DNA from: Cryobacterium lactosi
GTDB taxonomy: Bacteria > Actinomycetota > Actinomycetes > Actinomycetales > Microbacteriaceae
DNA: 64,000 nt
NCBI RefSeq assembly: GCF_004403945.1
Contig: NZ_SOHM01000031.1
Coordinates: 86,531-150,530 of the forward strand
Direction of reading: 5' to 3'
Part shown: piece by piece, positions 52,427 to 60,889 of the stretch
How positions within the stretch are numbered: the stretch's first letter is position 1
Layout of the letters: every line of letters begins with the position of its first letter
Position numbers and translations under genes: made by a program
The notes under the pieces: model-generated
What the model was told of the DNA's origin: nothing
What the model saw: only the letters and a program-made list of their open reading frames with translations
The model's database searches: none

Positions 52427-54247
52427 TCAGCGGATCGGTCCGTTGTAGTGGAGCCAGAAGTCGATCGCTGCAGGCCGCGGTCGCGGGGACACAACGCTGC
52501 CATCCGGCCCGAATTCCAAGACGTCGTCGGAGGCTTGCGCAACTGTCGGCCATGCGGGCAGGCCAGCTCCGTTCGGGTTGCCCGTATGCACGAAATTGAG
52601 CCAGTACCCGCTCATCTGGTCGCGGAGTCTGTAGTCGGCCTTCTGGTACACACTGTTGTTGTCGGCACCAAGGTTGTCGTACGCGTAGGCGACCTCGGCG
52701 CCGTGGTACGCGCCGAACTTCTCGAGCCCCTCGTCCGGAGGCACGTGGGAGAAGTAGTACAGGTACGCGTCCTCCGTTCCGGTATCTGTTTGTAGTTGTG
52801 CCCAGCGGAGCATCGCGCGGGTCATGACGCTGTCGGTCTGGGCTTTCAGAGACGAATCGAGGACCTGCTGCTCGGTATCGCCCGGGTAGAGGCGGAGGAA
52901 GCGCTCCGATTCGTTGCCGTAGGTCTGTTGGACGGACGCCTGATACTCGGACACGCTGATCTGTGGCGGGCTTGCGAGGGCCAGCGACGCTTCGTCTGCG
53001 TTGCTTCCCACGAGAGTCGGAACATCCAGCTGCTCTCCCGAGGCGTAGATCTCCGCGGCTGCCTTTTCGAGTACGTACCCGTCGACGGACGGCCGCCAGT
53101 GACCGGCAAGTGAGTCCGATGCAGCGAGGATCTGCTCGACGGACATTTCGCGCATGTCCTGCAGGGACGCGTTGCCGAGTGCCGTGCTCACGCGCTGCCC
53201 TGCGGCCTCCGCCGCCTCACGGGTATCGAACTGGTCGCCGGCTTCTGTGTCGCCCGTGGTGCCCAGGCACGCGCCGCTGCCGCCGATGATGCCGTCGACC
53301 AGGCCTTCGGCGAGCGGGGTCGCCCCCAATGTGCATACGCTCTCGCCTCCTGCGGACTCTCCAGCGATGGTCACACGGTCCGGGTCGCCGCCGAAGCCGG
53401 CGATGTTGTCCCGAATCCACTGCAGGGCGGCGATTTGGTCGAGAAGACCATAGTTGCCTGAGGCGCCATAGTCGGACTCGGCGGCGAGATCCGGATGCGA
53501 GAGGAACCCGAGTACACCCAACCTGTAGTCGAGAGTGACGGTGATCACGTCGCCCCGAGAAGCCAAGGCTTCGCCATCGTACAGAGGCAGCGCGGCGGAT
53601 CCGGTGGCGAAGCCCCCGCCAGGGATGTAGACGAGGACTGGACGTGGCGCAGCGGTCGATGCCGAGCTGCGCCAGATGTTGAGCGAGAGGCTTTCCTCGC
53701 TCACGGGATACGGGTTGAGGAACGTGTCCTCGAGCGGCATATCGACGACCTGCGAAAGCGCGCGGGTGAAGAACTTGGACGTGCCTTGGACGGGTGCGGA
53801 CGAGAATCGGTCCGCGGTGAAGACTTCCGTGCGCGCCGTGAGCGGCTGCGGAGCCCGCCATCGCAGATCACCTACCGGAGGCTGGGCATAGGGGATCCCG
53901 GCGAAGATCTCCACCGAACGGTCGTCATTGGTCACACCACGAACGGGGCCGTCGTGCGTTGTTATAACGTCGGTGAGCTGTGGGTCTGCGCCCCCGGCCT
54001 CGCGGACCGTCGGCGACGGGTAGGCAAAGACCGCAGTTGTGAAGACGATCACCGCGGTGAGCAGCCACGCGCCCGCCTGAAGCAGAGCGTGGCCTCGAAG
54101 CCATTTTCGGGCGGCGGCGGCCGCCGCCACAATCATGACGCCTACCAGCGCCCACCCCCACCACGGGCTCCGATTGAGCCACAGCAGTACGAGAGCGACG
54201 GCCGTGAGGGGGATGAGCGGCAGCCAGAACCTCAATAGCCGTGGCAT
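52427..54247 (-). CDS. membrane-anchored carboxylesterase (type B)
   Basis: Esterase of 606 residues. Three N-terminal hydrophobic helices (about 5-85) precede a type-B carboxylesterase domain with GGGFATGSAALPLY, the elbow GESAGGESV and the Asn-rich LNIWRSS, typical of para-nitrobenzyl esterases. The C-terminal His region is FGAYHGAEVAYAYDN. The membrane anchor is not usual for the family. The preceding gene ends at 54248, directly before this start, so the three genes from 56060 form an operon. Confidence 0.8.
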   Translation of the reverse strand: MPRLLRFWLPLIPLTAVALVLLWLNRSPWWGWALVGVMIVAAAAAARKWLRGHALLQAGAWLLTAVIVFTTAVFAYPSPTVREAGGADPQLTDVITTHDGPVRGVTNDDRSVEIFAGIPYAQPPVGDLRWRAPQPLTARTEVFTADRFSSAPVQGTSKFFTRALSQVVDMPLEDTFLNPYPVSEESLSLNIWRSSASTAAPRPVLVYIPGGGFATGSAALPLYDGEALASRGDVITVTLDYRLGVLGFLSHPDLAAESDYGASGNYGLLDQIAALQWIRDNIAGFGGDPDRVTIAGESAGGESVCTLGATPLAEGLVDGIIGGSGACLGTTGDTEAGDQFDTREAAEAAGQRVSTALGNASLQDMREMSVEQILAASDSLAGHWRPSVDGYVLEKAAAEIYASGEQLDVPTLVGSNADEASLALASPPQISVSEYQASVQQTYGNESERFLRLYPGDTEQQVLDSSLKAQTDSVMTRAMLRWAQLQTDTGTEDAYLYYFSHVPPDEGLEKFGAYHGAEVAYAYDNLGADNNSVYQKADYRLRDQMSGYWLNFVHTGNPNGAGLPAWPTVAQASDDVLEFGPDGSVVSPRPRPAAIDFWLHYNGPIR

Positions 54248-54949
54248 CTAGTCCGACCCGGTCCACATCGTGTCGATGTCGATCAGCCAGTGCCTTCGCA
54301 GGGTCAGTGCTCGCTCGATGGCCGCCAGTGTGGTCATGATCACCAGCGTGGTATTGGCCCAGGCGGGGAGGTCAATCGGTGATGTGAAGCTGCCGATTCG
54401 CCCTCTGACCAGGTCTAGTTCTGTCACCGTCTCGAGACCTTGGGGGAGCGTCAATGCGAGACCGGCCAAGAGCACCACGGCAGCAATCCGCCCGACCGCG
54501 CGGCTTGCACGCGGTGCGCGCCGCGCAAACGACGCGCGCAGGCCCTCCGGCGAATGCGGGTGCGGGCGCAACACGTGCGCCTCCCCGCCGTCGGGCACAA
54601 AGTGCATCCTACTGAGGCCGTACAGGGTCGTGGCGACCTCAATTCGCCCTCCGGGGACCGGAAAGACGGCGGGAAGGTCGGATCGATGAACTTGAACTCC
54701 ATCGCGATAGAGGGCGACAGGGCTGGCGGCTTCTTCGCGAAGGCCAGAGTCCTCTTCCTCGTCCGGTTCCCGTTCGGAGAGTTCATCGGCGTCGTAATGC
54801 ACATCAACTGCGTATCGCCCGATCCCGCCCCTCGGCTCGGTGAGTTCTACAAAGAACAGAGTGCGGGAGAAGACTTGCTTGAGGCTGTACCTCGGCAGTG
54901 GTCTTCCGTCGCCCGGTACGGCGGTCAACGTCTTGCTACTAAACCGCAC
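54248..54949 (-). CDS. hypothetical two-helix membrane protein
   Basis: Protein of 233 residues: a soluble N-terminal domain (about 1-145) and two hydrophobic helices near 155-175 and 195-215. The GTG start lies within the last codons of the serine hydrolase gene (11-base overlap). Middle gene of a three-gene operon; I could not assign a family. Confidence 0.65.
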   Translation of the reverse strand: MRFSSKTLTAVPGDGRPLPRYSLKQVFSRTLFFVELTEPRGGIGRYAVDVHYDADELSEREPDEEEDSGLREEAASPVALYRDGVQVHRSDLPAVFPVPGGRIEVATTLYGLSRMHFVPDGGEAHVLRPHPHSPEGLRASFARRAPRASRAVGRIAAVVLLAGLALTLPQGLETVTELDLVRGRIGSFTSPIDLPAWANTTLVIMTTLAAIERALTLRRHWLIDIDTMWTGSD

Positions 54950-56060
54950 AGATGGCGGTGTCGATCAGACCGCGGAGTCGGGCATCCGCTTCTACCGACG
55001 TGGGGTTCTGAGTGACCGCGATGGCGGCGGCGCGGCCGTCTTCAGTCGCTGCCACCCGGCTGACGGTGCCGGGCACGTCGCCGCCGTGGCCCCACGCGGT
55101 CACCCCACAGGAGAGCTCAAAGGAGATCAGTCCCAAGCCATAGGCGGCACCCTGCCACAGCGATTCGGCCGGGATTGTCTTTCGCATTTCCGCGAGCTGT
55201 GCATCGGCGACGACGTCGCCTGTTGCGAGCGCGGAGTAGAAAGCGGTCAAGTCCTCGGTGGTCGACACCATTGCGCCGGCCGCGTATCCCCAAGAAGGAT
55301 CGAAGTCTGTGTAGTCGACGGGGTCATCGCCCAGAGGAATGTAGCTGTGCGGGTGATCGCCTCGGATGATTTGTTCGCCCTGGTCGGGGAAGTACGTGTC
55401 CTCGAGCCCGAGGGGGGTGATGATGCGTTCGTCGATCACCTCGGCCAGTGGCCTGCCGGCGACGGCCTCGATGATCAGCCCCGCCAGAATGTAGTTTGAA
55501 TTGCTGTACTCGAAGGCCTCCCCAGGCGCGTTTGAGACTGGATGTGCAAGGGCGAGGTCGAGTGAGGCTCGCGGCGAGATGTAACGGTGCTGCCATTCCA
55601 ACAAGTGGTCGCCGATGTCGCCGTCCATGTCGGGCAGTCCACTCGTGTGCTGCAGCAGCTGACGGATGGTGATGTCTTGTCCGGTTACCTGGGGGTGCTG
55701 GATTACTCCCGGGAGGTATGTCTCGACGGCTTCGTCGAGAGAAATCGTGCCCTCCCCGACCAGCTGCATGACAAGTGCGGAGGTGAACGTTTTGGTGTTG
55801 CTGCCGATCCTGATCTGGCTGTCCGCCCGCACCTTCTCGGGCGAGCCGAGTTCCATCACGCCGGAAGCGTAGGTGCGGATCTCCTCGTCGGTGTCGCGAA
55901 CGGCGACCAATCCTGCGGGCCACACGTCGACAGCCATGGTGTGCGCGAGAGCGGCGCGCACGGGGTCGCCGGCTGTCGGGTTCGACGTGGCCGCAGAGGG
56001 AAGGCCGGACAGGATGACGAACAAGGCGGTTGCCGCAGCGATCGGGTGTGCAGTATTCAT
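54939..56060 (-). CDS. secreted serine hydrolase (beta-lactamase class C-like)
   Basis: Exported PF00144-type hydrolase of 373 residues. Signal peptide MNTAHPIAAATALFVILSGL to about residue 27. Motifs: SNTK (Ser87, Lys90), YSN (Tyr185), HGG in GHGGDVPG. Members are D-alanyl-D-alanine carboxypeptidases, esterases or beta-lactamases. The ATG 56060 is preferred over a longer frame from 56081, because a MerR-type promoter ends 10 bases upstream. Confidence 0.85.
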   Translation of the reverse strand: MNTAHPIAAATALFVILSGLPSAATSNPTAGDPVRAALAHTMAVDVWPAGLVAVRDTDEEIRTYASGVMELGSPEKVRADSQIRIGSNTKTFTSALVMQLVGEGTISLDEAVETYLPGVIQHPQVTGQDITIRQLLQHTSGLPDMDGDIGDHLLEWQHRYISPRASLDLALAHPVSNAPGEAFEYSNSNYILAGLIIEAVAGRPLAEVIDERIITPLGLEDTYFPDQGEQIIRGDHPHSYIPLGDDPVDYTDFDPSWGYAAGAMVSTTEDLTAFYSALATGDVVADAQLAEMRKTIPAESLWQGAAYGLGLISFELSCGVTAWGHGGDVPGTVSRVAATEDGRAAAIAVTQNPTSVEADARLRGLIDTAICAV

Positions 56061-56069
56061 GATGGTCCA

Positions 56070-56100
56070 ATGAGACTCCATGTGGTCAGCACAGGGTCAA
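56070..56100 (-). promoter_or_regulatory. MerR-type promoter element, copy 7 (serine hydrolase)
   Basis: On the minus strand TTGACC, spacer CTGTGCTGACCACATGGAG (19), TCTCAT. The ATG at 56060 lies 10 bases after the -10 box, without ribosome site. Confidence 0.7.
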
Positions 56101-56137
56101 GTGATTGCGCCGATTCCTCCGGATGCCGTCGCGTTCT

Positions 56138-56878
56138 TCACGAGGCGCTCACCAACGAGTGCTCCGTCTCACTCGCGTAGACGTCGGCCCTGCGGACGAC
56201 ATCGTGCTGGGCTGAGTTGTACAACTCCTGTAGTACCGCGGAGAGAGTCTCGTAGATGTCGGCTGCTCCCCTGAGACCGACAACCGATTCGATCGACCAG
56301 GGCGGGTCGGGGGAGCGCCAGTTCGCGTCTTCGGCACTGATTCTGTGCACGACTCGCTGACGCGTGACCCCATCAGAGTCCACGGGGAGATTGTCGAAAT
56401 CTCTCCTGAGATCCTCGGATTCCGCGGCCACCATCTGCTTCAGGTTGGCCATCGATTCTGTGTCATACAACCGCGCGAAGACGTGGATGAGCGCTCGGTC
56501 TGCCTCCGATAGTCGGGAGGCCATCGATTCGAAGCCCCGCGGTGTGTCAACGGGGGCGTTGTCGCGGAGGATGGCCGCAATATCCGCTCGGGCCACGTGC
56601 AGCCGTTTGATCTCCGCTTGGACTTGGGTGTCCAGTTCACCGAGGCCGCCAGGGACAGCGAGGCCGCTCGGTCCGGCCGCCTCCACATTCGCGAGCGGGA
56701 CACCCAGTTCGGCGAGGCGGCGCACTTGAATCAGCCGAACAAGATGGCCAACCCGGTAGCGTTTGTACCCGTTGTAGCTGCGCTCCGGAGCTTGGAGCAG
56801 TCCGATTGAGTGATAGTGCCGCACAGTGTTGACAGTCGTTCCGGCGAGATCTGCGAGTTCACGAGTGCTCCACGTCAC
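56138..56878 (-). CDS. MerR family regulator (second paralogue)
   Basis: Regulator of 246 residues: STRELADLAGTTVNTVRHYH, SYNGYKRYRVGH for the MerR HTH and wing, and TPRGFESMASRLSEADRALI in the C-terminal part, very close to the paralogue at 38265. GTG 56878 follows GAAGGA. Divergent from the LAL regulator. Lacks the cysteine pattern of metal-sensing MerR proteins, so a TipA- or MTA-like ligand-type sensor is more likely. Confidence 0.85.
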   Translation of the reverse strand: MTWSTRELADLAGTTVNTVRHYHSIGLLQAPERSYNGYKRYRVGHLVRLIQVRRLAELGVPLANVEAAGPSGLAVPGGLGELDTQVQAEIKRLHVARADIAAILRDNAPVDTPRGFESMASRLSEADRALIHVFARLYDTESMANLKQMVAAESEDLRRDFDNLPVDSDGVTRQRVVHRISAEDANWRSPDPPWSIESVVGLRGAADIYETLSAVLQELYNSAQHDVVRRADVYASETEHSLVSAS

Positions 56879-57001
56879 GATGTTTTCCTTCACTTCTGAC
56901 GAGACGGTTGTCGGCGGTAGCTGCCGTTCCGCAAGACTCGCAGCAAAGATGATGCCTTCGCGTCGGTGAACACTACGTAGATGGTATTCCCGCCACCGCC
57001 A

Positions 57002-57032
57002 ACTACCCTGTGGTAGGCACTTACTTTCGAGG
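57002..57032 (+). promoter_or_regulatory. MerR-type element, degenerate (LAL regulator)
   Basis: ACTACC, spacer CTGTGGTAGGCACTTACTT (19), TCGAGG. The spacer core CTGTGGT-GGCAC matches copies 1 and 10 but the -35 box does not. It lies between the second MerR gene and the LAL gene. Confidence 0.4.
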
Positions 57033-57062
57033 ACGTGGACGGGGGCGGAACTGGCCAATCTC

Positions 57063-59786
57063 TTGGGACGACGCGCAGAGCGTGCGGTCGTGGAAAACCT
57101 GCTCACCAAAGCACAGGTCGGTCGCAGCGGGTACCTCGTGGTGCGCGGGCAAGCTGGTATCGGGAAGACCGCCCTGCTGGAACACACACAGGACTCCGCT
57201 GAGCGGCTTGAATTTCGCGTGACGGGTTGTTGCGGGGTGGAGTCAGAGACTCAATTCGCGTTCGCCGGACTGCATCAGCTGTGCGCGACCATGCTTGACC
57301 GAGCGGACATCCTTCCGGACCCCCAGCGGCTGGCCCTCGGGGTTGCGTTGGGATTGCGCCATGGTGAAGTGCCGGATCGTTTTCTGGTCGGACTCGCCAC
57401 GCTGAACCTCCTGGCCGAGGTAGCCGAGGACAGGCCACTTCTCTGCCTGATCGACGATGCTCAATGGTTGGATGAGGCGTCGGCGCAAGTTCTGGCGTTC
57501 GTTGCACGGCGGTTGGCCGCCGAAAGAATTGTCCTGGTGTTCGCGATTCGCGAACCCGCCGCGGAGGATGACGTCTTCGCGTTCGCGCCCGAAATGCGAC
57601 TGACCGGGCTCGATGACACAGACAGTCGGATTCTGCTCGACGACGGGATCCACTCTCCGCTGGATGCTCACGTGCGTGACCGGATAGTCGCCGAGGCGCG
57701 CGGGAATCCGCTGGCGCTTTTGGAACTTCCTCATGGTGCGCAAACGACCGAGCTCGCCGGCGGGTTTGAGCTGCCTGATGTGCTGAGCGTGCCGCGGCGC
57801 ATCGAGGACAGTTTCCGTCGACGATCCGCTGGTCTGTCTGCCGACACACAGTCGTTGATGTTGCTCGGCGCGGCAGAGCCGACTGGAGATGCCGCGCTGC
57901 TGTGGCGTGCGGCCGAGATCCTGGGTACCCTCCCGGTGGCCGCCGCTCTGGCGGAAGCCTCAGGACTTATGGAAATCGACGTCGGCGTACGATTTCGTCA
58001 TCCGCTTGTGCGCTCGGCCGTGTATCGAGCTGCCTCGCCGGCCCAGCGTCGTCGCGCGCACCGCGCCCTGGCCGAAGCCACCGACCCACAGATTGACCCG
58101 GATCGGCGCGCCTGGCACGGTGCGCAAGCGGTGTTCGGCACCAACGAGGACGCAGCCGCGGGCCTGGAGCGCACAGCCGCGCACACGCGCGCACGCGGTG
58201 GCGTGGCGGCGGCGGCCGCATTCCTGGAGCGGGCCATGGAGCTGACCCCGGATTCCGATTCGAGAGCTACCCGGGCGCTTGAGGCCGCGCACTCAAAGCA
58301 TGACGCCGGAGCGTCTGAGGCTGCAGAGCGTCTCATGGACGTTGCGGCGGCCGGTCCGCTCGACGACTTGCAGCGGGCCCGCCTCGGGCTGCTCCGTGCC
58401 CGGGCTGCCTTCCACGTGACACAGGGGAGCGACGTGCCGCGCAAGCTCCTCGATGCCGCCGAGACCCTCGCCCCGTTGGATGCCGCGCTGAGCCGCGAGA
58501 CGTATCTGCACGCCCTGGAAGCGGCCATGATTATCGGCGGGGCCGGCGCCGTTACCGGTGTGCGGGACGCAGCGGAGGCAGCTCGTGCGGCACCGGCGGC
58601 ACCCGGGCCACCTCGACCTGCCGACCTGTTATTGGACGGACTGGTTGCCACCTTCACCCAGGGATACGCGGCGGGTGTTCCCGCGCTGAGGGACGCACTG
58701 AAAGTCTTCGTCGATCGCGGGTTTGGCGGGGAGGATCTGGGGGACATGGGCAGCAGGCGCTGGCTGTGGTTGGCGACCCGCATCGCGGGGGGAACGTTCG
58801 ATAGCCAGAGAGGTCGGGTGCTGGCTTTTCGGAACGTTCAGCTTGCGCGCGAGGCCGGCGCGCTGGCGACGCTCCCTGGGGCACTCGTCGCCCTATCCGT
58901 CATCCACGTGTTCACCGGTGAGATACCGCAGGCCATCGAGCTCGCAGCCGAAGAAGCGGAAATCTCCCGGGTGACCGGCGCGGTCCCGCTGCGATATGCG
59001 CAACTGGTCGTTGCCGCTTGGCGTGGCCGGGAAACCGATGCCGCGTATCTGTCTGACGCCAGGCTGGAAACCAGCTCAAGCGCCCGGCAGGGGGCCGAGT
59101 CGACCACGGTGCACTACTCACTATCGGTGCTCAACAACGGACTCGGCAATTACCCATTGGCATTGGATGCCGCCACGCGCGCGTACACACCGGTCGGGCT
59201 CTGGAACAGCGCGGTCGGACTGCCCGAACTGGTTGAGGCGGCCGTGCGCACGGGTCAGCCCGGACAGGCTGCCGCCGCGCTGGAGGAGTTGGATGCTCGC
59301 GCCCGAGCAAGCGGAACCGATTGGGGGCTCGGGCTGCTTGCCCGGTCTCGGGCGCTTACGAGTGTTGGCGTCTCGGCCGAGGACGACTACCGTGAGGCGA
59401 TTCATCGGCTCGAAGCCTGCGGAATGGGCGCCTACCTGGCTCGCACGCACCTCGTCTACGGCGAGTGGCTTCGCCGGGAGGGTAAGCGTCAAGCCGCCCG
59501 CGCTGAGCTTCGCCTGGCTCACGAATTGCTGTCGGATATGGGCGCTGAGGCGTTCGCCGAGCGTGCCGCCCGAGAGCTGCGCGCCACCGGCGAGCATCCC
59601 AGGAGGCGGTCCGTGCAATCGACGAACGTACTGACCGATCATGAACTGCAGATCTCGCGGTTGGTCGCCACCGGGGCGACATCGCGGGAAGTCGGCGCGC
59701 AGCTGTTCCTGAGCCCGCGCACGATCGAAGCCCACCTGCGCAACATCTTCCGCAAGTTGGGCATCAGCTCTCGTCGGCAGCTTTGA
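57063..59786 (+). CDS. LAL-type (large ATP-binding LuxR) regulator
   Basis: Protein of about 907 residues. N-terminal AAA/NB-ARC-like ATPase: Walker A GQAGIGKT (29-36), Walker B LLCLIDDAQWLD; long TPR-rich middle region; C-terminal LuxR HTH (LTDHELQISRLVATGATSREVGAQLF). Such regulators of the MalT/LAL class activate catabolic or secondary-metabolite operons. TTG 57063 is the only in-frame start; the frame is open further upstream (AELANLLGRR), so the true start may lie earlier. Confidence 0.85.
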   Translation: MGRRAERAVVENLLTKAQVGRSGYLVVRGQAGIGKTALLEHTQDSAERLEFRVTGCCGVESETQFAFAGLHQLCATMLDRADILPDPQRLALGVALGLRHGEVPDRFLVGLATLNLLAEVAEDRPLLCLIDDAQWLDEASAQVLAFVARRLAAERIVLVFAIREPAAEDDVFAFAPEMRLTGLDDTDSRILLDDGIHSPLDAHVRDRIVAEARGNPLALLELPHGAQTTELAGGFELPDVLSVPRRIEDSFRRRSAGLSADTQSLMLLGAAEPTGDAALLWRAAEILGTLPVAAALAEASGLMEIDVGVRFRHPLVRSAVYRAASPAQRRRAHRALAEATDPQIDPDRRAWHGAQAVFGTNEDAAAGLERTAAHTRARGGVAAAAAFLERAMELTPDSDSRATRALEAAHSKHDAGASEAAERLMDVAAAGPLDDLQRARLGLLRARAAFHVTQGSDVPRKLLDAAETLAPLDAALSRETYLHALEAAMIIGGAGAVTGVRDAAEAARAAPAAPGPPRPADLLLDGLVATFTQGYAAGVPALRDALKVFVDRGFGGEDLGDMGSRRWLWLATRIAGGTFDSQRGRVLAFRNVQLAREAGALATLPGALVALSVIHVFTGEIPQAIELAAEEAEISRVTGAVPLRYAQLVVAAWRGRETDAAYLSDARLETSSSARQGAESTTVHYSLSVLNNGLGNYPLALDAATRAYTPVGLWNSAVGLPELVEAAVRTGQPGQAAAALEELDARARASGTDWGLGLLARSRALTSVGVSAEDDYREAIHRLEACGMGAYLARTHLVYGEWLRREGKRQAARAELRLAHELLSDMGAEAFAERAARELRATGEHPRRRSVQSTNVLTDHELQISRLVATGATSREVGAQLFLSPRTIEAHLRNIFRKLGISSRRQL

Positions 59787-59848
59787 GCAACTCAGGCTGC
59801 CGTGAGTTCGAGGCCCGCCATTTCACAGCCGCGAGTCGCGGTCCGCGT

Positions 59849-59879
59849 TTGACTATGCGCCGGGAACACAGTTTTGAAT
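59849..59879 (+). promoter_or_regulatory. MerR-type promoter element, copy 8 (CPBP gene)
   Basis: TTGACT, spacer ATGCGCCGGGAACACAGTT (19), TTGAAT. The ATG of the CPBP gene (59886) lies 7 bases after the -10 box, without a ribosome site. Confidence 0.7.
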
Positions 59880-59885
59880 GCTCTT

Positions 59886-60674
59886 ATGAAAAGAACTCTC
59901 GGCTCCACATCTCCACGCCTACGGCCCAGGGTCTGGCTCGGGATAGCAGCCTTCCTCGCATATCTCGCGGTCTTCTACGCCATCTGGATAGTCAACGGAC
60001 TCGACTACACGCGTGTAGGTGAAAGCGAGCAGACCCTTCTGAGGTGGTACGTAGCGCCGCTAGCCGGCGGTCTCGTCGTGGTCCTGATCGCTGTTTCACT
60101 GTTCGGCTGGTGGCGTCCGACTCTCAGAGATCAACGACCGCTTTCGAGGTCCGCTGTCGTGCTTCCGGCAGTGATGGCCATGGTCGCGATCGTCAACATG
60201 TTCTTCGGCGACCATTCCACAGTGACTCCCACCATGTGGCTCTACCTCGTGGTCGGCAGCGTTCTTGTGGGATTCAACGAGGAAGTGATCGCACGAGGCC
60301 AGCTTCTCGTGGCCCTCCGGGCCAGATTCGGCGAGACGGGTGTGTGGTTCATCTCGACTCTGCTCTTTTCTTTGCTGCATCTCCCGAATGCGTTCTTCGG
60401 CCTTGGCTCGGTGGCGATCCTTCAGGTCGTCATCCAGTTCGGTCTGGGATCTGTCTACTACCTGGCACGTCGCTACAGCGGTTCCTTGGTGCCGGCGATG
60501 ATCCTGCACGGTCTGTGGGACTTCTCGACCTTCTCGTCCAACGTGCCCTACGCCGGAATGGCTGCTCCGTTCATCGGAATAGCCGCGGTCATCGTGGTCT
60601 TGGTCCTTCTCCGCCGGGATCGGCGCAGAGGTGTGAGCAGGACGACGGCTTCCTCCCGCATCACGATGTCGTAG
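59886..60674 (+). CDS. CPBP family intramembrane protease
   Basis: Membrane protein of 262 residues, about seven helices. Motifs NEEVIARG (Glu132, Glu133, Arg137), FSLLH (His165) and LHGLWDF (His208, Asp212) are complete. ATG 59886 has no ribosome site and is 7 bases behind the -10 box of a MerR-type promoter, hence leaderless. Putative protease; substrate unknown. Confidence 0.85.
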   Translation: MKRTLGSTSPRLRPRVWLGIAAFLAYLAVFYAIWIVNGLDYTRVGESEQTLLRWYVAPLAGGLVVVLIAVSLFGWWRPTLRDQRPLSRSAVVLPAVMAMVAIVNMFFGDHSTVTPTMWLYLVVGSVLVGFNEEVIARGQLLVALRARFGETGVWFISTLLFSLLHLPNAFFGLGSVAILQVVIQFGLGSVYYLARRYSGSLVPAMILHGLWDFSTFSSNVPYAGMAAPFIGIAAVIVVLVLLRRDRRRGVSRTTASSRITMS

Positions 60675-60746
60675 GACACGCACCACGCGTCGCCCACTGA
60701 ATAGCCCCTATCCGTGCAGGCCGCGCGGCCGGCGTGAGGCTCGTAT

Positions 60747-60777
60747 AGTCAAGACTGTGTGGCCGCCACAGGGTCAA
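60747..60777 (-). promoter_or_regulatory. MerR-type promoter element, copy 9 (facing copy 10)
   Basis: On the minus strand TTGACC, spacer CTGTGGCGGCCACACAGTC (19), TTGACT. No gene starts on the minus strand behind it, so it may serve as a second binding site rather than a promoter. Its arms form a perfect 12-base inverted repeat with copy 10 (CCACAGGGTCAA and TTGACCCTGTGG). Confidence 0.6.
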
Positions 60778-60802
60778 TCGACCTCAACAACACCGATCGC
60801 GC

Positions 60803-60833
60803 TTGACCCTGTGGTGGGCACATCGTTTTCAAT
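60803..60833 (+). promoter_or_regulatory. MerR-type promoter element, copy 10 (MerR gene)
   Basis: TTGACC, spacer CTGTGGTGGGCACATCGTT (19), TTCAAT. It leads to a 50-base leader and a GGAG ribosome site before the MerR ATG. Best candidate for autoregulation. Confidence 0.7.
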
Positions 60834-60889
60834 GGTTAGAACAAGCCCAGCGGGCGTTCCCGGCCGCTGGCAAACGAATGGAGTCTGTG

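Noticed and set aside
52427..54247. Carboxylesterase as a secreted rather than membrane-bound enzyme
   Set aside because: Three hydrophobic helices with no signal peptidase site precede the domain, so an anchor is more likely.
57010..57222. Plus-strand frame overlapping the LAL N-terminus
   Set aside because: Different frame from the ATPase domain and no ribosome site.
60096..60686. Minus-strand frame beneath the CPBP gene, possible target of copy 9
   Set aside because: Antisense to a clear CPBP protein and rich in charged residues; no start near the +7 position.
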